Below, piece by piece: positions 6,392 through 15,000 of a DNA stretch of 19,609 nt (positions are counted from its first letter, which is position 1; every line of letters starts with the position of its first letter). This stretch comes from DASQHM01 sp035632095 (GTDB taxonomy: Bacteria; Pseudomonadota; Alphaproteobacteria; Ferrovibrionales; Ferrovibrionaceae). Below the pieces are notes generated by a model. It was not told the origin of the DNA and ran no database searches. It worked only from the letters and a program-made list of their open reading frames with translations. Both the position numbers and the translations under genes were made by a program. The stretch is from assembly GCA_035632095.1 (NCBI GenBank), contig DASQHM010000269.1, forward strand, positions 1-19,609, given 5' to 3'.

Positions 6392-7453
6392 TCACGGCCG
6401 CCACAGCCTGCCGCCGGTCATAGGCTGCGGCACGCCGGTCGTGCCGGGCAGGCTGAGCGGCAACCCTTCCAGGGATCGCACCGCCAGAAACGCGAAGGCC
6501 TCCGCCTCGAGAGCGTCGCCGCGCCAACCGGCCGCCTCGACCGGTTCGACCGGAACTCCGATGCGGCGCGCGAGTGCGGCCATCAACACCGCGTTGTGCC
6601 GCCCGCCGCCGGTGACCAGCCATCGCCGCGGCGGCGCCGGCATGTGCGCCAAGGCCGCGGCGGCGGCGGCGGCAGTGATTTCCGTCAGCGTCGCCGCACC
6701 GTCGGCGGCGCTCATTCCGGCGACCATGGCCTCGGTGAAATCGTTGCGGTCGAGCGATTTCGGCGGCGACAGCGAAAAATAGCGATGCGCAAGGGCCGCG
6801 TTCACGCGCGCGCCGTCGACCTTGCCGGTGCGCGCCAACTGTCCGCCGTGGTCCATGGGCTGTCCCAGATGCCGGCGCAGCCAGTCGTCGATGGGCGCGT
6901 TCGCCGGCCCGGTGTCGAATGCGATGGGTCCGCCCTCGCCGATCCAGGTCACGTTGCCGACGCCGCCGAGATTGAGCACCGCGAGCGGACGCTCGAGGCC
7001 TTGCGCCAGAGCCACGTGATAGAGCGGCGCGAATGGAGCGCCCTGGCCTCCGGCCGCGACGTCGGCGCTGCGGAAATCGTTGACGACCGCGATGCCGGTA
7101 CGTTCGGAGAGCAATTTTCCGTCGCCGATCTGCCAGGTTCGGCGCCGCTCCGGCTGATGCAGGATGGTCTGGCCGTGAAATCCGATGACTGCCACCTCGC
7201 GCGCCGCGACACCGGCCTCCGCCAGCAGTTTCGCCACGGCGGCCGCGTGAGCCTCGGTCAGGGCGCGCTCGGCGCCGGCCACGTCGCCGACGCCGCCGAG
7301 CACGCTTCGCAGCCGTTCCCGCAACGCGGTGTCGTACGGCACGGTGGTCCAGGCGCCGTGCTTCGACACCGTCACGCCGTCGGTGACGATCAGTGCGGCG
7401 TCGATGCCGTCGAGCGATGTTCCGCTCATCAATCCCAACGCCAATCTCTGCAC
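6392..7453 (-). CDS. anmK: Anhydro-N-acetylmuramic acid kinase AnmK
   Basis: This cytoplasmic peptidoglycan-recycling enzyme uses ATP to open and phosphorylate 1,6-anhydro-MurNAc to MurNAc-6-phosphate. The N-terminus GLMSGTSLDGIDAAL is the family signature and binds ATP phosphates. Further family segments are VIGFHGQTILHQP, LNLGGVGNVTWI, AFDTGPANAPIDDW and the ATP-site VTGGGRHN. I chose the GTG at 7453 (353 residues) because GGAGGTGA sits at ideal spacing upstream; a GTG at 7462 and a TTG at 7498 would extend it by 3 or 15 residues. It is divergent from tyrS across 89 nt. Confidence 0.94.
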   Translation of the reverse strand: MQRLALGLMSGTSLDGIDAALIVTDGVTVSKHGAWTTVPYDTALRERLRSVLGGVGDVAGAERALTEAHAAAVAKLLAEAGVAAREVAVIGFHGQTILHQPERRRTWQIGDGKLLSERTGIAVVNDFRSADVAAGGQGAPFAPLYHVALAQGLERPLAVLNLGGVGNVTWIGEGGPIAFDTGPANAPIDDWLRRHLGQPMDHGGQLARTGKVDGARVNAALAHRYFSLSPPKSLDRNDFTEAMVAGMSAADGAATLTEITAAAAAAALAHMPAPPRRWLVTGGGRHNAVLMAALARRIGVPVEPVEAAGWRGDALEAEAFAFLAVRSLEGLPLSLPGTTGVPQPMTGGRLWRP

Positions 7454-7458
7454 GGCCG

Positions 7459-7466
7459 TCACCTCC
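7459..7466 (-). promoter_or_regulatory. Ribosome binding site deciding the anmK start
   Basis: GGAGGTGA on the minus strand is fully complementary to the 16S anti-Shine-Dalgarno tail. Its GGAGG core ends 8 nt before the GTG at 7453, favouring that codon over the GTG at 7462, which lies within this site. Confidence 0.6.
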
Positions 7467-7542
7467 GCCAGCCCGCTCCTCTTCCTGCGGTGTCGCAACT
7501 GTGCTACATCACCGCCCGCAACTCCGCCAGCGCCATGTCGCC

Positions 7543-8787
7543 ATGACCAAACTCCGCTCCGATCTTATGCGCGTTTTGACCGAGCGCGGCTACGTGCACC
7601 AGTGCACGGACGCGGCGGGGCTCGATGCGCTTGCCGAGAAGCAGCCGATCGTCGCCTACATCGGTTTCGATTGCACGGCGCCGAGCCTGCACGTGGGCAG
7701 CCTGGTGCAGATCATGATCCTGCGCTGGCTGCAGAAGACCGGCCACAAGCCGATCGTCCTGATGGGCGGCGGCACCACCAAGATCGGCGACCCGTCGGGC
7801 AAGGATGAGTCGCGCAAACTGCTGACCGAGGCCGACATCGCCGCGAACACGGCAGGCATCAAGCGCGTGTTCGCGCAGTATTTGAAATTCGGCAATGGCC
7901 CGAGCGACGCACTCATGGCGAACAACGCCGATTGGCTGGACGAGCTCGCCTATATCCCGTTTCTCCGCGACTACGGCAGGCATTTCTCGGTCAACCGCAT
8001 GCTGAGCTTCGACAGCGTGAAGCTGCGCCTCGAGCGCGAGCAGCCGCTGACGTTCCTCGAATTCAACTACATGGTCCTGCAGGCCTACGATTTCGTGGAG
8101 CTGAAGCGGCGTCATGATTGCGTGCTGCAGCTCGGCGGCTCCGACCAATGGGGCAATATCGTCAACGGCATCGAATTGGCGCGCCGCCTGGACGAGGGCG
8201 AGCTGTTCGGCGTCACCACGCCGCTCATCACCTTGGCGTCCGGCGCCAAGATGGGCAAGACGGCGCAAGGCGCGGTGTGGCTCAACCGCGACCAGCTCAG
8301 CCCTTACGACTATTGGCAGTTCTGGCGGAACGTCGAGGACGCGGATGTCGGCAGATTCCTCCGGCTGTTCACCGAACTGCCGCTCGAAGAGATCGCGCGG
8401 CTGGAAAAGCTGCAGGGCCAGGAGCTGAACGACGCCAAGAAGGTTCTCGCGATCGAAGCCACCGCCCTCTGCCACGGCCGCGCCGCGGCGGCGGAAGCCG
8501 CCGAGACCGCCCGCAAGACCTTCGAGGAAGGCACGTTGGCGGACAATTTGCCGACGCTGAGCGTTCAGGAGCTGGAGCACCGAGCCATGCATATTTTGCT
8601 GGTCGATGCGAAACTGGCGAAGAGCAGTTCCGAGGCGCGCAAGCTCATTCGTGGCGGCGGCGTAAGGATCAACGATGCCCTTGTTACCGACGAAATGCGC
8701 GAAGTGACCGTCGACGACTTAGTGCAAGGGTTCCTCAAACTGTCCGTCGGCAAGAAGCGCCATGTGCTGATCCGCCTGAAGGGCTGA
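7543..8787 (+). CDS. tyrS: Tyrosine--tRNA ligase (class I)
   Basis: This 414-residue enzyme charges tRNA-Tyr with tyrosine. The HIGH-like motif is HVGS at 50-53 after YIGFDCTAPSL, the tyrosine-pocket segment QLGGSDQWGNIVNGI is present, and the KMSKS-like motif is KMGKT at 236-240. A C-terminal S4 RNA-binding domain occupies about residues 345-410 (AKSSSEARKLIRGGGVRIND). The length fits bacterial TyrRS. The ATG at 7543 has a weak Shine-Dalgarno sequence; the frame is open further upstream (including a GTG at 7501), but those residues are unlike the family. It converges on the AsmA-like gene with only 8 nt between the stops and no visible terminator. Confidence 0.97.
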   Translation: MTKLRSDLMRVLTERGYVHQCTDAAGLDALAEKQPIVAYIGFDCTAPSLHVGSLVQIMILRWLQKTGHKPIVLMGGGTTKIGDPSGKDESRKLLTEADIAANTAGIKRVFAQYLKFGNGPSDALMANNADWLDELAYIPFLRDYGRHFSVNRMLSFDSVKLRLEREQPLTFLEFNYMVLQAYDFVELKRRHDCVLQLGGSDQWGNIVNGIELARRLDEGELFGVTTPLITLASGAKMGKTAQGAVWLNRDQLSPYDYWQFWRNVEDADVGRFLRLFTELPLEEIARLEKLQGQELNDAKKVLAIEATALCHGRAAAAEAAETARKTFEEGTLADNLPTLSVQELEHRAMHILLVDAKLAKSSSEARKLIRGGGVRINDALVTDEMREVTVDDLVQGFLKLSVGKKRHVLIRLKG

Positions 8788-8795
8788 CACAACGC

Positions 8796-11700
8796 CTATC
8801 GATTGGGGCCGCTTTGCCCCGGCAAACCGGGCTCGGTGCCGCCTGGATTGGTCTCGGCGCTGCCGGATGCGCTGCTGGCGGAAGGCTCGAACATGCGCCG
8901 CAGTATTCCCGGCGCCAGGGCGGATAGCGGGTTCACCGACACTTGCGGATCGCTGGCGGCGCCGCTCACCGAATAGGTGATGCCGATGATGCCCTCCCCT
9001 TCGCGCCCAACCAGGATGTTGCCGATCAGCGGAATCGCGCCGAGGACGCGATTGATCGTGTAAGCCGGAATGACGGTACCGTTGAGATTGATCGTATCGT
9101 GGCCACGATCGACCGTGCCCGACGCGGTCACGCCGATGGCGGCGCCCCAGGCCCGCGAATTCTCGATCTTGATCGTGCCGCCGGTGGCGGTAAACGGCAC
9201 ATCGGCGCGAACGAAGCTGATGCCTTCGCCGCGCAGCAGGTCGCCGATGCCGGTGAGCGAGGCGACGGTCAGCAGTTTCGCCATGGCCGGCGCATGCACG
9301 ACCTTGAAGTCCGCCATGCGAAGCTGGCCGCGGATCGGCGCGCCCGCTTCGTCGTCGGCGATCTCGCCCGTGAGGTCAAAGCGTCCGCCGACCGTGTCGT
9401 CGGAAATTCCGAGCGCCTTCACCACGTCGCCGGCATCGTCGGACGTCACCGTCACCTGGCGGCGCTTGCCGCTGGTCAAGACGCGCAAATCGATCGACGA
9501 CTTGCCGGCAAGCTGGCCATTGGCGATCAGCTCGGCCCAGGTGTCGCCTTGCCGGCGGCCGCTGGCGGTAAGCCCGATCACGTCCACGCCTTCGGCCACT
9601 GCCATGCGGCCGAATTGCGCCTTGAAGTTAAGGGACGGACCCGGCGTTGCGTCCGGTTCGCTCGTGGCGAACACGTCATCGAGATAGGGCCGAAGATCGA
9701 AACTGGCGCCTGTCGTATCGATGTCGAAAGTCCCCGCCTGATCACGCACGGCCTTGAGCGCGAAATCGTTGCGGCCGTAGGTAAGGCGCGGGACCGCGAC
9801 ACGTGTCAGCTTTCCGTCCGTGATGTCCGCTTCGCCGCGGGCGGAGAAGTCCGCCGCATTGATCCCGATTCCGCTCAGGTGGATGGCCCCGCCCGTGGTC
9901 GTTGCCAGATCGAACTGCGCGGCCGCCGCGTCCCCGGGTTTCTTCTTCCAGTGCAGGAACGCGAAGTCGAGCGCCGCCGGCTGCAAGTCCAATCGCGCGG
10001 AGAGTTGAACGTCGCCCTTGCGCCAGACACGAATGTCGAGGGCCGCGCCGACCGGCCCGGTGATGAAAGGATCCATCGGATAGCCCAGCGCCGCGCGGCC
10101 CGCCGCATCGACCGTGCCAGTGATCCTGTAGCGGCTCGCGTATCTGCCAGGCGCCGGAGAAAACTCCTCCTGCCAGTTGATCTTGGCGGGAACGCCTTGC
10201 ACGTCTGCGGCGCCGTCCGCCTCCAGCCGTTGCTTGTCGACCCTCAAGGCAAAGGTTCCGCCGCTGACCTTGTAGCGCCCCATGACATCGGGAATGGAAG
10301 CGTCGGTGATGTTGGATGCCGCCACCACGTCGATCTTTTCGGACGTCAGATCGTTTCGCAGCGGAAAGGCAAAACGCGCGCGCGTCGCCGACAAGCCGTC
10401 GACCGCTTGCGGATCCAGGCCCAAAGACCGCACGAAACCCAAAGGCTTGTGATTGAGCAGCGCCAAGGCCGACCGCGTCGGGCCGCGAATCACGAATTCG
10501 ATCGCCGCCGTCTGATCGACCTTGTCAAAATCGGCGATCGATACCTTGCCCTCTTCGAGCTGGAGGTCGCCGATGTTGCCGCGCGTCACGACGAGGTCGA
10601 GCCCTTTCGGGGTAAGCCGCGCCGAGCCGTCCACGTCCTCGAGCTTGGGCAACGGCCTGAAATAGTGGACCGCGAGACCGGCGAACTTGAAATCGAGGAC
10701 CACGGCGTCGTCGGGAAGATTGCCCGAGTCCAACATCGCCGAAGTGACCTTCGCTTTCAGCGCGACGTCGGTGACTACGCCGCCGCTGATATTGGCGATG
10801 ATCCACTCGCGGCCGTGGGCCGCCATGTCCGCAGGCCAGTAGCGCTGCAGCGCTTCGGTCTCCAAATGCGCAAGGGTCGCACGCAGATCGACGGCGAGCC
10901 CGCCGCTGAAGCCGACGGTGCCATGCGCTTCGCCTGCCGCATCGCCCAAGTCGAATGCGGCGCGATCGAGCGTCACCAAGCCGAGGTCGTCCATGACGCG
11001 GCCCGAGAGCGACAGACTTTTCACGTTGAGGGGCTGAAGGGCCGCGTAGCGCTGCAGATCGATCGTTCCGGCGCCGCCGGCCAAGTTGAAGTCGATCGAG
11101 CGAAAGCGTCCCGATCCGTCCAGGGCGAAGCCCACGGTCCCGGTCAACGGCAGCCCGACAGCCTTGAGATCGGCGAGAGCCGGACTCACGTTGGCGAACA
11201 AGGCCGGCTCCAGATTGGCGAACGCCATGCGCAACGTCACGCTGTTGTCCGCGCGAATGTAATGGGCGGCGGCCGAAAGCTGCGCCAAGCGCTCGCCCAG
11301 ACGCACGTTCAGCGAACCGTCGCCACGCACGCCGCCCGGCTCGCGCCACAGGGCCACGGTGGCGCGCGGAACTTGCCAAACGATGCCGAGCTTGCGGTCG
11401 TCCACCACGAGCGAAGCGTCGATGAGACTGGCATGCGTGAGATAGGCGGTTGGGCCGCTGCTGTCGGCGCGGGAGAGCTCGTCGATCATCAGGCCCATGA
11501 TGTCGACGCTCGGCTTGGCGCCAGGCGCCGGGCCCGCAGCGTCGCTCTGGCTAGGGCCGATGACGAGGCCGAAGTCGAAATGCCCGTCCGCGTTCCGCAC
11601 GACCGTCGCGCGCCCGCCGATCAGGGCAAGGCTCGTGGGCGCTATGCGCAAATGCGCCAGCGCACGAATGCTGAAATTGACCGTCAATTCCGGGATCGAC

Positions 11701-12026
11701 GCCAGCACGGTCCCGTCCGCCTGGATCAGCCGGACGTTTTTGGCATGCACCTCCAAATTGCGATTCCAGCCGCCCCAAGTGAGCACGGTATTTTCCACAT
11801 CGGCGCTGAACCCCGCCTCGCCATAGGCGAGCGCCTGCGCCACGTAAGGCGACAGGAATCCGAGACTCAACGGTCCTTGCGTGAGCCGCCAGGCGCCGAA
11901 CGCCAATACGATGACGATCCCCGCCAGTACGCCGGACAGGAAGCGCAGCAGTAATTTGCCAGCCGGTACGATCACGCGCGCGCTCGCGAACTTGCAGACC
12001 TTGACCGCGCTGCGGTCATCGCGCAC
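8796..12026 (-). CDS. AsmA/YhdP-like protein (DUF3971 and AsmA C-terminal region)
   Basis: This 1076-residue protein has a signal-anchor helix at about residues 25-47 (LLLRFLSGVLAGIVIVLAFG) after a short basic cytoplasmic tail, leaving about 1020 residues in the periplasm. The middle is a long beta-rich, repetitive region typical of DUF3971/AsmA proteins. Residues about 905-1045 contain the AsmA-like C-terminal signature (KLLTVASLTGIGDLLRGEGI, then LGAIPLIGNILVGREGEGI and the ending VSVNPLSALAPGILRRMFE). YhdP, TamB and AsmA relatives in E. coli are bridge-like proteins implicated in phospholipid transport between inner and outer membranes; that role here is inferred. The start is GTG at 12026. 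It is divergent from glnE with only 26 nt between starts, so the promoters must overlap the coding ends. The last residues are low-complexity Ser/Gly/Pro. Confidence 0.88.
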   Translation of the reverse strand: MRDDRSAVKVCKFASARVIVPAGKLLLRFLSGVLAGIVIVLAFGAWRLTQGPLSLGFLSPYVAQALAYGEAGFSADVENTVLTWGGWNRNLEVHAKNVRLIQADGTVLASIPELTVNFSIRALAHLRIAPTSLALIGGRATVVRNADGHFDFGLVIGPSQSDAAGPAPGAKPSVDIMGLMIDELSRADSSGPTAYLTHASLIDASLVVDDRKLGIVWQVPRATVALWREPGGVRGDGSLNVRLGERLAQLSAAAHYIRADNSVTLRMAFANLEPALFANVSPALADLKAVGLPLTGTVGFALDGSGRFRSIDFNLAGGAGTIDLQRYAALQPLNVKSLSLSGRVMDDLGLVTLDRAAFDLGDAAGEAHGTVGFSGGLAVDLRATLAHLETEALQRYWPADMAAHGREWIIANISGGVVTDVALKAKVTSAMLDSGNLPDDAVVLDFKFAGLAVHYFRPLPKLEDVDGSARLTPKGLDLVVTRGNIGDLQLEEGKVSIADFDKVDQTAAIEFVIRGPTRSALALLNHKPLGFVRSLGLDPQAVDGLSATRARFAFPLRNDLTSEKIDVVAASNITDASIPDVMGRYKVSGGTFALRVDKQRLEADGAADVQGVPAKINWQEEFSPAPGRYASRYRITGTVDAAGRAALGYPMDPFITGPVGAALDIRVWRKGDVQLSARLDLQPAALDFAFLHWKKKPGDAAAAQFDLATTTGGAIHLSGIGINAADFSARGEADITDGKLTRVAVPRLTYGRNDFALKAVRDQAGTFDIDTTGASFDLRPYLDDVFATSEPDATPGPSLNFKAQFGRMAVAEGVDVIGLTASGRRQGDTWAELIANGQLAGKSSIDLRVLTSGKRRQVTVTSDDAGDVVKALGISDDTVGGRFDLTGEIADDEAGAPIRGQLRMADFKVVHAPAMAKLLTVASLTGIGDLLRGEGISFVRADVPFTATGGTIKIENSRAWGAAIGVTASGTVDRGHDTINLNGTVIPAYTINRVLGAIPLIGNILVGREGEGIIGITYSVSGAASDPQVSVNPLSALAPGILRRMFEPSASSASGSAETNPGGTEPGLPGQSGPNR

Positions 12027-12052
12027 TCTGCCCCAAACCTCGGCTTTTAGGA

Positions 12053-15000
12053 ATGCATCAATTGGTGATGCCCTGGCGGGGCCATCGGCTGCCTCGCCCC
12101 GCAGATCCGGCAGCTGCGGCGGAGGGCTTGCGGCGCTGGGACGAAGCGGCAGCGGCGCTCGAAGATGCGTCGCTTTGCGACTTTGCCCGCGGATTCGCCG
12201 CCAATCGCGACGGCATGGCGCTGCTGAAGGCGCTGTTCGGCAACAGCCCCTTCCTCACGCAATGCGCGCTCGACGAAATGGCGCTGATCCGCGCCTTCTC
12301 GGAAACGCCGGCCGACGAAATTCTCGCCGCCGTGCTGGCGGAAGCGGCCGATCTTTGGCGCCACGACGAAGAAGCGAGCCTGTCGCATGGCCTGCGCCTC
12401 GCCAAACGGCGGATCGCGCTGCTCACGGCGCTTGCGGACGTTGCCGGACGTTGGGAGCTGGATCGCGTCACCGGCGCATTGACGCGCTTTGCCGAAATTG
12501 CGCTGCAAGCCGCTACCGCGCATTTGCTGCGCCGGGCGGCCGGCGACGGGCAGCTTCGGCTGGAAAACGACAACGATCCGTCGCGAAACAGCGGCTTCGC
12601 CGTCATCGGCATGGGCAAACTCGGCGCCCGCGAACTCAACTATTCGAGCGATATCGACGTCATCGCGCTCTACGACGAAGAGAAGATCGACTATCGCGGC
12701 GACCGGACGCCGCAAGACTGCTTCGTGCGGATCACGCGCGGACTGGTGCGTATTCTTCAGGAACGCACCAACGACGGCTATGTGTTTCGCACCGACCTGC
12801 GCCTTAGGCCCGATCCCGGCGCGACGCCGCTTGCCATGGGCATGGCCGCGGCCGAAAGCTACTACGAAGCGCTCGGCCAGAATTGGGAACGGGCGGCGAT
12901 GATCAAGGCGCGCGCCGTCGCCGGCGATCTCGATGCCGGCGCCGGCTTTCTGCAGCGCCTGGCGCCGTTCGTCTGGCGCAAGCATCTCGATTTTGCGGCA
13001 ATCGAGGATATTCATTCGATCAAGCGGCAGATTCATGCGTATCGCGGGCATGAAGTGGTGACGGTGCCGGGGCATGACATCAAGGTCGGCCGCGGCGGCA
13101 TCCGCGAGATCGAATTTTTCGTGCAGACGCAGCAGCTGATTGCCGGCGGCCGCGACCGACGCTTGCGCGTATCCGATACGCTCGGAGCCTTGCGCGCGTT
13201 TCGCGAAAACGGACGCCTCGACGCCGAAACGGAGACTCAGCTTGCCTCGGCCTATCGGTTCTTGCGGCGGCTCGAACATCGCCTGCAAATGGTGGCCGAC
13301 GAGCAAACTCACCGCCTGCCCGAGAGCCCGGAGGACCTGGCCAGTATCGCCGCGTTCTTCGGCAGCCGCGATGCCGCGGAATTCCAGGTGGAGGTGTTGC
13401 ACGTGCTGCGCACCGTTCAGGGCCACTACGACGCCTTGTTCGCGACCGCGGCGCCGTTGGGTGCCTCTGGCAGCCTCGTGTTCACCGGCACCGAGGACGA
13501 TCCGGCAACGCTTGCCACGCTCAAGTCGCTTGGTTTTCGCGAGACCAAACAGGTCGCGGCGATCGTCCGCGGCTGGCACCACGGGCGCTACCGGGCCATG
13601 CGGTCGGTGCGCGCGCGCGAGCTCTTGACCGAACTCATGCCGCGCTTGCTGGAAGCGCTCGGGACCACGGCCAATCCCGACGACGCCTTCATTCGCTTCG
13701 ACGGCTTCCTGGGCCGGCTTCCGGCCGGCGTGCAGCTCTTTTCGCTGTTCTACGCCAACCCCGGTCTGCTCGACGTGGTGGCGCGCATCATGGGCACGGC
13801 GCCGAGCCTTGCCGACCTGCTGTCGCGCTACCCGTCGCTATTGGATTCCCTTCTGTCGGATGCGTTCGATGCGCCCGGAACCGACGCCGGCGCCTTGGCC
13901 GCCGAACTCGAAGGCGAGCTCTCGGACGCGGCCGATCTCCAGGACTTGCTCGACGCCGCGCGCCGCTTTGCCGGCCAGCGCCGGTTCCGCATCGGCGCGC
14001 AGATGCTCGCCGGCGCCGCCTTGCCGGAAACCGCGGCCGAACGCCTGAGCGACGTGGCCGACGCCGTACTCGACGTCATGTTGCGGCGGGTCACCGCCGA
14101 TTTCGCTCAGGCGCATGGTCAGGTGCGGGACGGCGCCATGGTCGTCGTCGGGCTCGGCAAGCTTGGCGCACGCGAGATGACGTTCACATCGGATCTCGAC
14201 TTGATCTTCGTCTACGACCACGCGGCGGATGCGGCTGAATCCGATGGCCCTCGCCCGTTGCCGGCCTCCCAGTACTTTGCGCGCTTGAGTCAGCGCATCA
14301 TCAACGCGCTGACGGCGGCGACCGGCGAGGGAATCCTCTACGAAGTCGATATGCGCCTACGCCCCTCGGGCAACAAAGGCCCGGTCGCGGTCCGTTTCGA
14401 CGGCTTCGCGCGGTACCAAAAGGAAGAAGCCTGGACTTGGGAGCACATGGCCTTGACCCGCGCCAGGGTCATCGCCGGGCCGGCGGAATTGGCCCGGCGA
14501 GTCGACAAGCTGCTGCGCAGCGCAATCTCGGTGCGCCGGGACGAGCCGAAGCTGCGCGCCGACATCCTCGAAATGCACCGCCTGGTTCGCGAGCAGCACG
14601 GCACCGCCGACCCGTGGAACATCAAACACGCCACGGGCGGCTTGCTGGATCTCGAGTTCATCGCACAGTATCTTTTGCTGCGTCACGCCAACGCGCATCC
14701 CGCCGTGCTGACAGGAAGCACGGTCGATGCTTTTCGCCGTCTCGGCGCCGCGAAGCTGCTGCCCGAGGATGTCGCGGACGACCTGTCGAATGCCGCCCGA
14801 TTTCTTTCCGCTTTGCAATCGGTGATCCGGCTTTGCATGGGCGGAAGCTTCGATCCGGCAAATACCCCGGAGGGACTAAAGCGCTTGCTCGCCAGTGTTG
14901 GCGGCACGGCGAATTTTTCGGCGCTCAAGAACAAATTGCGAAGCGTGGAGGGCTCGGTCGCGGCGGCGCTCGCGGCGACGTTCCAGCTCGGTGCTTCGAC

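Noticed and set aside
8804..8820. GGGGC...GCCCC hairpin between tyrS and the AsmA-like gene as a terminator
   Set aside because: It lies inside the 3' coding end of the AsmA-like gene, the stem is only 5 bp and no T-run follows.
8943..11954. Open frame of about 1000 codons on the plus strand, antisense to the AsmA-like gene
   Set aside because: The composition (Arg/His/Ala/Asp-rich, no recognisable domain) is what GC-rich DNA gives opposite a real gene; the minus-strand protein has clear family signatures.
12047..13582. Open frame of 511 codons on the minus strand opposite glnE
   Set aside because: It has no family features, and the opposite strand encodes conserved GlnE nucleotidyltransferase motifs.
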